Source: Mycolicibacterium austroafricanum
Lineage (GTDB): Bacteria; Actinomycetota; Actinomycetes; Mycobacteriales; Mycobacteriaceae
Direction of reading: 5' to 3'
DNA: 64,000 nt
Assembly: GCF_902705885.1 (NCBI RefSeq)
Contig: NZ_CACSIP010000005.1
Coordinates: 33,291 to 97,290, forward strand
The number at the start of each line of letters is the position of its first letter. Position 1 is the stretch's first letter. The position numbers and the translations under genes were made by a program. The notes under the pieces are model-generated. The model was not told the origin of the DNA. It made no database searches and saw only the letters and a list, made by a program, of their open reading frames with translations. Below are positions 53,740 through 62,629 of the stretch, in pieces.

Positions 53740-54896
53740 GCTGAGGGCTCCATCCGTCGCTGCTCGTCACGTGTGCGGTTCACCCTGGTGAGCGCGAACA
53801 CGGCACGGTGATGGTCCTCGGGGGAACCGAACATCGCCCGGTACAGCGCGACCCGGCGCAGGTAGAGATGCAGATCGTGTTCCCAGGTCACGCCGATCCC
53901 GCCGTGTAGTTGTACGCAGTCCTGCAGCATCGCCGGGGCACGCTCTGCGACATAGGCTTTCGCGACGCTGACCAGCAGCTGGGCATCTGGTGAGCGTGCC
54001 GCCACCGCGGCTACCGCCCCCGTGGTGGTGGCGCGACATGCCTCGAACCACATCTTCATGTCGGCGGCGCGGTGTTTGAGGGCCTGGTACGAGGCCAGCG
54101 GACGGCCGAAACTGTGGCGGTCGAACAGCCACTGGTTGGTCATCGCGAGGACAGCGTCGAGGATGCCGACGATCTCGGCGCACTGCAGCACGAGGGCGAC
54201 CTGGCGCTGGCGCTCGATGATGGCGGGAGTCTGATCGGCACTTCCCACGACTGCCGACTCGTCGATCTGGACGCCGTCGAATTGCACTCGCGCGTAACGC
54301 TTCACCATGTCGATCGAAACCTGCGGCGTGATCGTCACCCCGGCAGTGCCGATCGGCACCAGGAACTGTCTGATCTGACCCTCGCATTCGGCGACCACCA
54401 GTACCGCGTTGCTCTCGGCTCCGGCCTCGACGCGGTCCTTGACGCCGTCGATCCGGTAGCCCGACCCGGTGCGGGTCGCGGTGGTGGTGGCGTGAAGGGG
54501 AGCGAAGCCCCGGGTGGGTTCGTACACCGCCCAGGAGGCCACGCTTTCTCCCGACACCAGCGCCTCGATCGCCGCTTCGTGTCCGCTCGGCGCCTCGACG
54601 AGCCCGGCCAGCACGACGCTGACCGGATGCAGCGGCCCGGGCGCGACCGTGTGACCGGTCCGTTCGGCGACCATGGCAAGATCGGCGACCCCGTCACCGG
54701 AAACACTGCCACCGCCGAGTTCGTCGGGCACCAGCAGGCTCGTCCAACCCAGTTCGGCTGCCCGCTGCCACCATTCACTCTGAAACGAGACGCCGGACGC
54801 ATGCAGACCACGCACGTGGGTCAGGGATGCCTGCTTCTCCAAGAACGTCTCAGTGGTGGCGGCGAACAGCATCTGCTCCGGGTTGGCGACCGTCAT
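53736..54896 (-). CDS. acyl-CoA dehydrogenase, shorter subunit
   Basis: A 386-residue member with weaker conservation: LGWTSLLVPDELGGGSVSGDG, the C-terminal LFDRHSFGRPLASYQALKHRAADM and QLHGGIGVTWEHDLHLYLRR, typical of the second, often shorter, subunit. ATG 54896 is selected at the conserved N-terminus; the frame continues upstream into the amidohydrolase gene. It lies 32 bases downstream of that gene. Confidence 0.88.
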   Translation of the reverse strand: MTVANPEQMLFAATTETFLEKQASLTHVRGLHASGVSFQSEWWQRAAELGWTSLLVPDELGGGSVSGDGVADLAMVAERTGHTVAPGPLHPVSVVLAGLVEAPSGHEAAIEALVSGESVASWAVYEPTRGFAPLHATTTATRTGSGYRIDGVKDRVEAGAESNAVLVVAECEGQIRQFLVPIGTAGVTITPQVSIDMVKRYARVQFDGVQIDESAVVGSADQTPAIIERQRQVALVLQCAEIVGILDAVLAMTNQWLFDRHSFGRPLASYQALKHRAADMKMWFEACRATTTGAVAAVAARSPDAQLLVSVAKAYVAERAPAMLQDCVQLHGGIGVTWEHDLHLYLRRVALYRAMFGSPEDHHRAVFALTRVNRTRDEQRRMEPSA

Positions 54897-54928
54897 GTCT
54901 GTTCCTCGCAAGCGTCGTAGGCAAATGG

Positions 54929-56158
54929 TCAGGTCAGGACGAGCGCAGGCACATCGGGCTTGTAGACCTTCTTGTTCTCGACCTTGAACAGATCGACCAT
55001 GTTGCCGCCCATCACCTTTCGGACACCTTCTTCGTCGAGTCCGTGGGCCACCAGGTCGTCGACCAGGTTGATCGGGTCGGCCAAGCCCTCCGGATGCGGC
55101 CAGTCCGAGCCGAAGATCACGCGGTCGATGCCACACAGGTCGGCCATCTGCTTGAAATTGTCCTCCCAGAACGGCGCGACGTACACGCACCGTTTGAACG
55201 CCTCGATCGGATCCTCCGGGAACTCGGTGGGCATCTTCATGAAGACGTCTTTGAACTGGTGGAAAAGGTGCGGCACCCAGGAGCCGCCGTTCTCCACCGA
55301 GAGGATGCGCAGCTCGGGGTTGCGCGTCAGCGCGCCGTGGCACACCAGCGCGGCCATCGTGTCCTCGATGGCCCGCTTGCCCATCGCGACCATCCGGAAC
55401 GAGGTCGGCTTGAACGGCTTGTACTCGTCGCCGGGTTCCCAGTCGTTGAGGTACTCGGCGTAGCCGCTGTCCGAGGCGTGCATCGACACCGGGATGCCGG
55501 CTTTGACACAGGCGTCCCAGAACGGGTCGAACTCGGGCAGTCCGAACGATCGGCTGCCCCGGAAACCGGGTACCGGCGCCGGCCGGACCAGGACGGTCTT
55601 GGCCCCGCGCTCGACGCACCATTCGAGTTCCTCGATCGCGCGGTCGACGATGGCCAGGTTGATCACCGGGGTGGAGAAAATCCGATCCTGGTAGTTGAAC
55701 TGCCAGGTCTCATACATCCACCGGTTCAATCCGTGGACGATGTCGAGAATCGCCTCGGGGTCGTCCTTGAGGCGCTCTTCGACCAGGCTGGCCAGCGTCG
55801 GGAACATCAGCGTGTAGTCCAGGCCGAGTGCGTCGAGCACCTCCAGGCGGGCCTCGGGATTGCGGAATGCCGGAATGGCCTTCATCGGCTTGCCCATCAC
55901 CTCGCGGTAGCTCTTGCCGCCGCTCCCGTGCCGGAAGTACTCCTCTTGCGCGCCCGGGCGCGCGACCACCTCGAACGTCGGATTGGGAATGTAGTCACTG
56001 ATCGTGTTGCGGACGACGATCTTGGTGCGGCCGTGGACATCGATGTAGTCGATGATGCCCTTGCGGCGATCGGGCAGGAATTCGGTGAGCGCCTCTTTGG
56101 GCTCGTAGAAGTGATTGTCGGCGTCGAACACCGGATAGTCGAGATGGCGAGACGGCAT
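54929..56158 (-). CDS. amidohydrolase-family (ACMSD-like) protein
   Basis: A 409-residue TIM-barrel metal hydrolase of the amidohydrolase 2 group. It begins YPVFDADNHFYEP with the DxDxH-type first metal motif, has SMHASDSGY mid-way and closes with RVIFGSDWPHPEG, which carries the conserved acidic residue. Members act as decarboxylases or hydrolases on cyclic acids. ATG 56158 follows AGGAG eight bases upstream; an earlier ATG lies inside it. It heads the operon with the two dehydrogenases and sits behind two copies of the TetR-type operator. Confidence 0.87.
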   Translation of the reverse strand: MPSRHLDYPVFDADNHFYEPKEALTEFLPDRRKGIIDYIDVHGRTKIVVRNTISDYIPNPTFEVVARPGAQEEYFRHGSGGKSYREVMGKPMKAIPAFRNPEARLEVLDALGLDYTLMFPTLASLVEERLKDDPEAILDIVHGLNRWMYETWQFNYQDRIFSTPVINLAIVDRAIEELEWCVERGAKTVLVRPAPVPGFRGSRSFGLPEFDPFWDACVKAGIPVSMHASDSGYAEYLNDWEPGDEYKPFKPTSFRMVAMGKRAIEDTMAALVCHGALTRNPELRILSVENGGSWVPHLFHQFKDVFMKMPTEFPEDPIEAFKRCVYVAPFWEDNFKQMADLCGIDRVIFGSDWPHPEGLADPINLVDDLVAHGLDEEGVRKVMGGNMVDLFKVENKKVYKPDVPALVLT

Positions 56159-56191
56159 GGTACAGGCTCCTGACATGACGTGTTTGCGCGC

Positions 56192-56212
56192 ACCGGTAAT
56201 GGCATTACCGGT
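56192..56212. promoter_or_regulatory. palindromic operator copy 1
   Basis: A perfect 21-base palindrome: arms ACCGGTAATG and CATTACCGGT around one G. It is upstream of the amidohydrolase start and downstream of the TetR gene. Core GGTAATGGCATTACC. Confidence 0.8.
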
Positions 56213-56215
56213 TCA

Positions 56216-56234
56216 GTGGTAACGACATTACCAC
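56216..56234. promoter_or_regulatory. palindromic operator copy 2
   Basis: GTGGTAA-CGACA-TTACCAC, a 7-bp inverted repeat whose core GGTAACGACATTACC matches copy 1. Its centre is 23 bases from that of copy 1, about two turns of the helix. Confidence 0.75.
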
Positions 56235-56289
56235 GCTCAGATGTAACGGTGCCAGCAGCGCCGTGCCGCCGTTGTCGCAGTTCAGAGGG

Positions 56290-56877
56290 CTAGCGCGTCA
56301 GGCCGCGGAGGCAGAAGGTGTGCAAGTGGCTGCCGTCGATGGGAACGCCGTTGAGTTCGGCGCCCAGGTCACGCAACCGCAGTGCGCCCAGCACCGTCTG
56401 CATCAGGATCGCGGCATCGGTGTCGACATCGAGGTCGGTGCGGAACGCACCCTCGGAGATGCCGCGGCGCAGGATGTCGGCGAACAGCCCGTGCAGCGGT
56501 GCCAGCACCTTGGCGAACTCCCTGGGCCGGGTCTCCAACAGGTGGTCGTTGTAGTAGGTCAGACCCCGGTTGATGCTGTCCTGGGTGGTGGATTCTGCGG
56601 GGGCGCTGATCCGCTCGATCAGCCGGCGCAGGGCGTCGGCGCTCGACCGCGCGGCGGTTTCGGCGCGCCAGTCCTCGGTCGCGTCGGCCATGATCTTCTC
56701 GACCAACGCCAGCAGCAGTTCGTCTTTGGTGGCGAAGTGCTGGTAGAAGGCCCGCAGGGAGGTCTTGGAACGCTCGACCACCTCCAGAACGGTGAAGTCG
56801 GTGCGGCCGGTCTCGCCGAGGATCGCCAGCGCCGAACCCATGAAGCGGGTGGCGCGGGATTCGGTCTCGGCTGCCAT
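56290..56877 (-). CDS. TetR-family transcriptional regulator
   Basis: A 195-residue repressor. The helix-turn-helix is in residues about 20-55 (FTVLEVVERSKTSLRAFYQHFATKDELLLALVEK), followed by an all-helical ligand domain. The ligand is probably an acyl-CoA or related metabolite. It lies between the amidohydrolase operon and the divergent TesB-like gene, and operator copies lie on both sides, so it is expected to repress both and itself. Confidence 0.92.
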   Translation of the reverse strand: MAAETESRATRFMGSALAILGETGRTDFTVLEVVERSKTSLRAFYQHFATKDELLLALVEKIMADATEDWRAETAARSSADALRRLIERISAPAESTTQDSINRGLTYYNDHLLETRPREFAKVLAPLHGLFADILRRGISEGAFRTDLDVDTDAAILMQTVLGALRLRDLGAELNGVPIDGSHLHTFCLRGLTR

Positions 56878-56910
56878 CGGTCACCACCTTCCTGCTCGCC
56901 GTCAGCTGCT

Positions 56911-56950
56911 GGTAATGACGTTACCGCTATCGGCGAACCTCGGTTACTGT
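56911..56950. promoter_or_regulatory. palindromic operator copy 3 and -10 of the TesB-like gene
   Basis: GGTAATGACGTTACC (56911-56925) is the third copy of the operator core. On the forward strand TACTGT (56945-56950) fits a -10, so the operator covers the -35 area. On the reverse strand TAACGT within the operator fits a -10 for tetR. Confidence 0.7.
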
Positions 56951-56986
56951 TCCCACGACCATTACTTCAGTGGAGGCTCACCGAGA

Positions 56987-57871
56987 ATGACAACTGATTC
57001 GGCAGACACGCAGTGGACAGTGCAGGCACTGCTCGATCTCTTCGACGCCGCGCCCCGCGGGCAGGACGAGTACACCGCGCAGACCGGCCCCGCCGGTGAG
57101 GACCAACGGCAGGTGGTCGAGGGCACCCAGGTGCTCGCCCAGTCGATTGTCGCTGCTGCCAAGCGGTTCCCGGAGAAATCGGTGCGGTCGGTGTACTCGG
57201 TGTTCGCCCGCGCCGTCATGGTCGGTGCCGGGCCGGTGGAACTCGGTGTCGATGTGGTCAGCGAAGGCCGTTCCACCGCAACGGCGGTCGTGACCGCCAG
57301 CCAGAACGGCAAGCGCTGCATCACGACGACGGTGCTTGCCGACGTGCCGACCGACGACGTCATCCGTCACCATCTGCCCAGGCCTGACGTGGCCCCACCC
57401 GAGCAGGCCAATGTCGCCTCGATGCCGATGGCCGGTCGCGAGCTGCGGCTGGTCGACGTCGAGGACGTGAACAGTCCCGACGAGGTCGGGCCACCCGAGC
57501 TGTATGCCTGGTTGCACTACGACCCGATTCCGGCGCGTGACGACCTGGCCAAGGCGCTGATCGCGTATTTCACCGGCCACCTGGGGATTTCGACCACCAT
57601 GCGCGCGCACCCGGGCATCGGAACCAGTCAGGCGCACCTGACGGTCTCGACGGCGCCGATGACGGTGTCGGTCAGCTTCCACGAGCCGGTGCGCTGGGCC
57701 GACTGGTTGCTCTACACCCATGAGAGCACCCAGGTGGGCGCCGGCATGTCCTATGTCCGCGGAGCGGTACACACCCGGGAGGGGGCGCTCATCGCGTCAT
57801 TCACCCAGGACGCGCTCATCCGCCCGCTGCGCCGGACCGACACCTCCATCAAGGAGCAGTCGCGTCTCTGA
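56987..57871 (+). CDS. TesB-like acyl-CoA thioesterase-fold protein
   Basis: A 294-residue double-hotdog protein. The N-terminal half reads EGTQVLAQSIVAAAKRFPEKSVRSVYSVFARAV and the C-terminal half has LYAWLHYDPIPARDDLAKALIAYFTGHLGI and VRWADWLLYTHESTQVGAGMSYVRGAVHTREGALIASFTQDALIRP, close to the second half of acyl-CoA thioesterase II. ATG 56987 follows TGGAGG by ten bases. Behind operator copy 3 and divergent from tetR, it probably works with the dehydrogenase operon. Confidence 0.83.
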   Translation: MTTDSADTQWTVQALLDLFDAAPRGQDEYTAQTGPAGEDQRQVVEGTQVLAQSIVAAAKRFPEKSVRSVYSVFARAVMVGAGPVELGVDVVSEGRSTATAVVTASQNGKRCITTTVLADVPTDDVIRHHLPRPDVAPPEQANVASMPMAGRELRLVDVEDVNSPDEVGPPELYAWLHYDPIPARDDLAKALIAYFTGHLGISTTMRAHPGIGTSQAHLTVSTAPMTVSVSFHEPVRWADWLLYTHESTQVGAGMSYVRGAVHTREGALIASFTQDALIRPLRRTDTSIKEQSRL

Positions 57872-57878
57872 CTGGCGG

Positions 57879-59510
57879 TCAGGCGGTCAGCGACGAACGC
57901 AGCACGTCGAGTGGTAAGCCACCCAGATCCAGTGCCCGGCTGTGGAAGTCCTTGAGTGAGACGCCTCGGGCTTGTGTCTCGGCGCGCAATTGCTGCCAGA
58001 TCCGCTGGCCGATCGCATACGACGGGGCCTGGCCGGGCCAGCCCAGATAGCGGTCGAGCTCGAATCGTAGGTTCTCGTCCGCCATCGCGCTGTGCGACTT
58101 CAGGAATGTCCACGCCCGCTCGGCATCCCAGACTCCGCCGTCGGGGGTGCTCAGCCCGCAGTGCACACCGATGTCGATGACCACGCGTGCGGCCCGGAAT
58201 CGTTGAGCGTCAAGCATTCCCATCCGGTTTCCGGCATCGTCGAGCCAGCCGAGTTCGGCCATCAGCCGTTCGGCGTAGAGCGCCCACCCCTCGCCGTGCC
58301 CGGAGACCCAGCACCCGAGCCTGCGCCACCGATTCAGCTGATCGGCCAGCACCACCGCCCGGCCGATCTGCAGATGGTGTCCCGGAACGCCTTCGTGGAA
58401 CACCGTGGTCGTCTCCTGCCACGTGTGGAACGTGTCGACGCCGTGGGGGACCGACCACCACATCCGGCCGGGCCGGGACAGGTCTTCCGACGGTCCGGTG
58501 TAGTAGATGCCGCCGGTGTGGGTCGGCGCGATCCGGCATTCCAGGTTGCGCAGCGGTTCGGCGATGTCGAAATGGCGATCGGCCAGTGACGCGACCACGC
58601 GATCGGACAGATCCTGCATCCACTGCCGCAGTGCCTCGGTGCCATGCACCGCATACCGTGGCTCGCTGTCCAGCCGCTGAAGCGCTTCTGCCGCCGATGC
58701 GCCGGGATACAGCCGGTTGGCTGTCGAATCCTGTTCGGCGACGATGCTTTCCAGCTGCTCCAGGCCCCACGCATAGGCCTCGTCCAGGTCGACGACCGCT
58801 CCGAGGAACGACCGCGACAACACCCCGTACGCGTCCCGTCCGCACGCGTCCGACTCCCGGGAGTAGGGGCCGACATCGTCGCGCAACACCCTGGCCAGTG
58901 AGGCGTAGGCATCTGCCGCGTCTTCGGCGGCGTGATGCAGTTCCTTGCGCAACGCCTCGTTTCCCGGAGCGGCATCGGCGACCATCGAGACGAACAGGCG
59001 CTGGATCTGCCCGGATTGCTCGACACCTCGTCGCACCTGGCGGGCGGCAGGGGCCCGCCCGGCCGCCGCGGTGGCGCGCAGCGCGTCGGCATAGCCGGCG
59101 ACGCGCTGTGGCAGCCGCGACAGCCTGCGGTTGATCACCACCCAGTCCTCTTCGGTCTCGGTGGGCATCAGGTCGAACACGTCGCGCATCGTCTGCAGCG
59201 GCGAGTCGATGACGTTCAGTTCGCCGACATCGAGCCGGGCGTCGTGGATGTCGAGCAGCACACCGAGCCGTTCCCGCATCGCCGCGACGGTGACCACGTC
59301 CACGTCATCGACGGGGTGCGCGGTGTCGAGCTCCCGCAGGGCCGCCCGGGCGGCCTCTGCGCGGGCGGCGACGCCCTCGGGGGAGTAGTCGGTGATCTGG
59401 TCGTCGTGGCCGGTGATGCCTGATTCGGTTGCGGCGCAGGGGTCAAGAGCGGCCGACGTTTCGAGGTAGCGCTCGGCGACGGCGTCGACGGCGGTGGTGG
59501 GCCTAGCCAA
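57879..59510 (-). CDS. DUF885 (peptidase-like) protein
   Basis: A protein of about 543 residues of the DUF885 family. The zinc-type HEGVPGHH motif is near residue 375, with a later GWALYAERLMAELG carrying the third ligand. The family resembles gluzincin metallopeptidases; actual activity is unproved. The start is probably TTG 59510, overlapping the end of the upstream metallopeptidase gene by eight bases; the frame is open further but inside that gene. Confidence 0.85.
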   Translation of the reverse strand: MARPTTAVDAVAERYLETSAALDPCAATESGITGHDDQITDYSPEGVAARAEAARAALRELDTAHPVDDVDVVTVAAMRERLGVLLDIHDARLDVGELNVIDSPLQTMRDVFDLMPTETEEDWVVINRRLSRLPQRVAGYADALRATAAAGRAPAARQVRRGVEQSGQIQRLFVSMVADAAPGNEALRKELHHAAEDAADAYASLARVLRDDVGPYSRESDACGRDAYGVLSRSFLGAVVDLDEAYAWGLEQLESIVAEQDSTANRLYPGASAAEALQRLDSEPRYAVHGTEALRQWMQDLSDRVVASLADRHFDIAEPLRNLECRIAPTHTGGIYYTGPSEDLSRPGRMWWSVPHGVDTFHTWQETTTVFHEGVPGHHLQIGRAVVLADQLNRWRRLGCWVSGHGEGWALYAERLMAELGWLDDAGNRMGMLDAQRFRAARVVIDIGVHCGLSTPDGGVWDAERAWTFLKSHSAMADENLRFELDRYLGWPGQAPSYAIGQRIWQQLRAETQARGVSLKDFHSRALDLGGLPLDVLRSSLTA

Positions 59511-60393
59511 GGTTGTCAGTGGCGAACGTGTCGCACTTGGCGGGGTCTCCGGTCTGATATCCGGTGGTGAACCACTTCTGCCGCTGTTCGGAGGAGCCGT
59601 GGGTCCACGATTCCGGATTGACCCGGCCCGTGGCGGCTTCCTGGATGCGGTCGTCACCGACAGCGGATGCGGCCGACAGTGCGTCTTGGATATCTTGGTC
59701 GGTCAACGGTTTCAGGAACGGCACCCCGGTGCCCTCCTGCTCGGTGATCGCCGCGTAGTGCGCCCACACGCCCGCGTAGCAGTCGGCCTGCAACTCGGTG
59801 CGAACCCCGCCGCCGGTGGCCCCCTGGGGGTCCCGCTGGGCGCGGCCGAGCGTGCCCTGGAGGTTCTGCACGTGATGGCCGAACTCGTGGGCGACCACGT
59901 ATTCCTGGGCGAACGGTCCACCGCTGGAACCGAACTGGTCGACCAGGGTGTCGAAAAAACCCGTGTCGAAGTAGGCGGTTTCGTCGAGGGGGCAGTAGAA
60001 CGGCCCGACATCGCTGGTCGCGAAGCCGCAACCCTCGGTCTGGACACCTTCGGTGAATATCTCGATGTTCGGCCGGGTGTACCCGGGCATCAATTGTGCC
60101 CACACCCCGTCGAGCGAGTTGCCGGTCGCCACCACGCGGCACTGCACGATTGTGTTGGCGTCCTCGCCCGTCCGGCACTGGCTGAGGTCGAATCCGGGCG
60201 TTTCCACCCCTTGGGTGTCCATCTGCTGTGGGGGAACCACCGTGCCCGGATCGACGCCCAGGAACAACGCGACCACCACGATCAGCAGACCGCCGAGGCC
60301 ACCGCCGACGGCGATGCCCCGGCCGGGACCTCGACTGCCGCCACTGCTGGACGTGGTGCTGGTGTCGATCCGCACGCCTTCGTTGAAGGTCAT
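59503..60393 (-). CDS. YpfJ-type neutral zinc metallopeptidase (Rv2575 homologue)
   Basis: A 296-residue membrane-anchored protease: a Gly-rich N-terminus, one membrane helix (27-48), and an extracytoplasmic domain with HEFGHH (H169-E170-x2-H173) and several paired cysteines (QCRTGED, FYCPLDE, GCGFATSDVG). ATG 60393 follows GAGGT by eight bases. It is divergent from the carboxylesterase gene. Confidence 0.88.
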   Translation of the reverse strand: MTFNEGVRIDTSTTSSSGGSRGPGRGIAVGGGLGGLLIVVVALFLGVDPGTVVPPQQMDTQGVETPGFDLSQCRTGEDANTIVQCRVVATGNSLDGVWAQLMPGYTRPNIEIFTEGVQTEGCGFATSDVGPFYCPLDETAYFDTGFFDTLVDQFGSSGGPFAQEYVVAHEFGHHVQNLQGTLGRAQRDPQGATGGGVRTELQADCYAGVWAHYAAITEQEGTGVPFLKPLTDQDIQDALSAASAVGDDRIQEAATGRVNPESWTHGSSEQRQKWFTTGYQTGDPAKCDTFATDNLG

Positions 60394-60466
60394 CGCACTA
60401 CCTCGTTTCACCGCAGGGCCGGCCATGCCACCGTGCCAGGCCCCGATCGGATCAAGCTTCGCACAC

Positions 60467-60472
60467 TACGAT
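60467..60472 (+). promoter_or_regulatory. -10 element for a leaderless carboxylesterase message
   Basis: TACGAT fits TANNNT and ends seven bases before GTG 60480, the spacing expected when transcription starts at the start codon. No ribosome binding site precedes the gene. Confidence 0.5.
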
Positions 60473-60479
60473 TTGTCGT

Positions 60480-61964
60480 GTGGCAGTCGTTGCCGGACAT
60501 GGCGCCGTCGTCCAGACCGCATCGGGAGACCTGCGCGGCGACACCGAGGGAGGTATCGGCGTCTGGCGCGGCGTGCCCTACGCCGCGCAGCCGGTCGGGC
60601 AGCGGCGGTTCCTCGGCCCCGGTCCTCTCGAGCCGTGGTCGGGGGTTCGTGACGCACTCGAGCACGGGCCGCTGCCGCCGCAGACGAAATCGTTTGTCGG
60701 CGGCGGCCGGGACGACCCCAAGGTGCGCGACGAAGCCTGTCTCACCCTGACCGTGTGGTCGCCGGACACCACCGGTTCCCTGCCGGTGATGGTGTGGATC
60801 CCCGGCGGGGCGTTCGTCTACGGCGCGGGCCAGTTCCAGCTGTACAACGGGTCCCGATTGGCCGCCAACGGCAACGTCGTCGTGGTCAACGTCACCTACC
60901 GGATCGGCGTGTTCGGCGGGTTCGAACTCGGGGACCTCGGTGAGGGATTCGACGACAACCTCGCACTTCGCGACCAGATCGCGGCGTTGCGCTGGGTGCG
61001 CGACAACATCGCCGCGTTCGGCGGCGACCCGGATCAGGTCACGGTGTTCGGCGAATCCGCAGGGGCGACATCGGTGCTGGCCCTACTCGCCAGCCCGGCG
61101 GCGGACGGACTGTTCCACCGCGCGATCGCCCAGAGCCCGGCGCTGCCGCTGATCGCCGACCGGGAGGTTCGGGCGGCTCGCGCCCACGAGTTCCTGGCGC
61201 GGCTCGGGGTGAGCGCCGCCGAGGTCAAGGGGTTGCCGCAGCGGCAACTGCGCCGTGCCGCGGGCGTGCTGCAGATGAAGAGTTCGTCGATGACGCCGAC
61301 GCTGGCCTACGGATTGACACACGGCACGGACCTGCTGCCCCGTCATCCGGTCGACGCCGCCAGAAGTGGCCGGCTGGCGCGGATGCCGTTGATCATCGGC
61401 ACCAACAGCCACGAGGCCTCGATGTTCGCCTGGACCAAGCCGCCGATGCTGCCCACGACCCGCTCGTCGGTGGACGCATACTTCGCCCGCGTCGCTCCCG
61501 ACGCCAAAGATCCTGTGTTGCAGGCATATCCAGACTATCCGCGGCGCCGTGCCCTGATCGACCTCGGGTCCGACGTGATGTTCGGCGGCCCGGCCTGGGC
61601 GTTCGCCGACGCATACAGCACCCATGCGCCCACCCGCATGTACCGCTTCGACCACTTCGGGTTGAGCCTGCGCGTGCTGGGGCTCGGCGCCACCCACGGC
61701 AGCGAGATCGTGCACGTGCAGCACAGCTACGCGTCGTTCATCGGCCGCAAACTGCATCCACTCGGTCGGCGACTACAGCCGTCGGTGGGACGTCGGATGC
61801 AGCGTGCCTGGCTGGACTTCGCCCACGCCGACGGGATCGACGAGGCGGACTGGCCCGTCTACGAGACCGGACGCCGACGCACCCGGCTCATCCTGACCGC
61901 GCGTGACGTCGTCGCCGAGGATCCCGACGCGGTCCGCCGGACAGCGTGGGCGCTGCTCTACTGA
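60480..61964 (+). CDS. type-B carboxylesterase (lipase family)
   Basis: A 494-residue alpha/beta hydrolase of the carboxylesterase/para-nitrobenzyl esterase group. Oxyanion Gly109-Gly110 in IPGGAFVYG, nucleophile S193 in FGESAGA, and a late ATHGSEIVHV that holds the His region. It hydrolyses carboxylic esters; the group includes LipT. The GTG start lies right behind a -10 element, so it is probably leaderless. It is convergent with the START-like gene. Confidence 0.9.
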   Translation: MAVVAGHGAVVQTASGDLRGDTEGGIGVWRGVPYAAQPVGQRRFLGPGPLEPWSGVRDALEHGPLPPQTKSFVGGGRDDPKVRDEACLTLTVWSPDTTGSLPVMVWIPGGAFVYGAGQFQLYNGSRLAANGNVVVVNVTYRIGVFGGFELGDLGEGFDDNLALRDQIAALRWVRDNIAAFGGDPDQVTVFGESAGATSVLALLASPAADGLFHRAIAQSPALPLIADREVRAARAHEFLARLGVSAAEVKGLPQRQLRRAAGVLQMKSSSMTPTLAYGLTHGTDLLPRHPVDAARSGRLARMPLIIGTNSHEASMFAWTKPPMLPTTRSSVDAYFARVAPDAKDPVLQAYPDYPRRRALIDLGSDVMFGGPAWAFADAYSTHAPTRMYRFDHFGLSLRVLGLGATHGSEIVHVQHSYASFIGRKLHPLGRRLQPSVGRRMQRAWLDFAHADGIDEADWPVYETGRRRTRLILTARDVVAEDPDAVRRTAWALLY

Positions 61965-61998
61965 GACCGCGGTACGGCGAAGCGCTCGTCGGTACCGT

Positions 61999-62505
61999 TT
62001 ACTCCTCGCGCAAGCGCTCGTCGGTGTAACGGCGCAGGTTGTGCAGGAACCGCTGGAACATCCAGCCCATCACGGGCTGTCCGGCGAACAGGCCGAACCG
62101 CCCCGCAAGACCGTGCGGTTTCATCGCCATGATCCAGGTGAGGTGACAACCCTGGGCCGTCGGTACCACGTGGTAGTCCTCGGCGAAAGCGGCGACAGCG
62201 CTGGTGGTCGATTCGTTGAAGCGAAACGCCATCCGGGTGAACGGTTCCCAGGCCAGGAACTCTTCGTCAGCGGTGATGCCACCGCGCATGTCGACGGTGC
62301 GGGTGGTGCCGACGCCGCGCGGCTCGGGACTGGTCCAGGTCACGTTCGTGATGACGCTGGCCCACTGCGGCCAGGAGGTTGCGTCGGCGAGCACCTCGAA
62401 GAGCTGCTCCGGGGTGATCGCCAGGTCCACGGTGCTGACGAAGCGATACGGCGCGCTGTCGACAAAATCCAGGCCGACGCGTTCGCAGGGGTGACGCTTC
62501 GCCAT
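61999..62505 (-). CDS. SRPBCC/polyketide cyclase-like protein (Rv2574 type)
   Basis: A 168-residue START-fold protein: STVDLAITPEQLFEVLADATSWPQWASVITNV is the first helix/strand signature, then GVGTTRTVDMRGG and a C-terminal helix (GWMFQRFLHNLRRYTDERL). Ligand unknown. It is divergent from aspS and convergent with the carboxylesterase gene; a 14-base direct repeat covers its 3' end. Confidence 0.85.
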   Translation of the reverse strand: MAKRHPCERVGLDFVDSAPYRFVSTVDLAITPEQLFEVLADATSWPQWASVITNVTWTSPEPRGVGTTRTVDMRGGITADEEFLAWEPFTRMAFRFNESTTSAVAAFAEDYHVVPTAQGCHLTWIMAMKPHGLAGRFGLFAGQPVMGWMFQRFLHNLRRYTDERLREE

Positions 62506-62534
62506 CGGACCGCACCTTTCGTTGCTCCAGTGCT

Positions 62535-62591
62535 CACTGGACAGATCACGATAGCTGTCTGGTCAGTGCGCCGGACGTCGCCCCTTAGACT
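62535..62591 (+). promoter_or_regulatory. aspS promoter with imperfect inverted repeat
   Basis: TAGACT (62586-62591) fits the -10 element and leaves a leader of about 32 bases to GTG 62630. Upstream, CACTGGACAG (62535-62544) and CTGTCTGGTCAGTG (62555-62568) form an imperfect inverted repeat between the aspS and START-like starts. Confidence 0.4.
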
Positions 62592-62629
62592 GAGCAGTCG
62601 TTTCCAGGACCCGACTCGAGGAGTACTTC

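Noticed and set aside
52366..53811. 481-codon forward frame opposite the acyl-CoA dehydrogenase
   Set aside because: It mirrors the real gene and has no ribosome binding site or recognisable domain.
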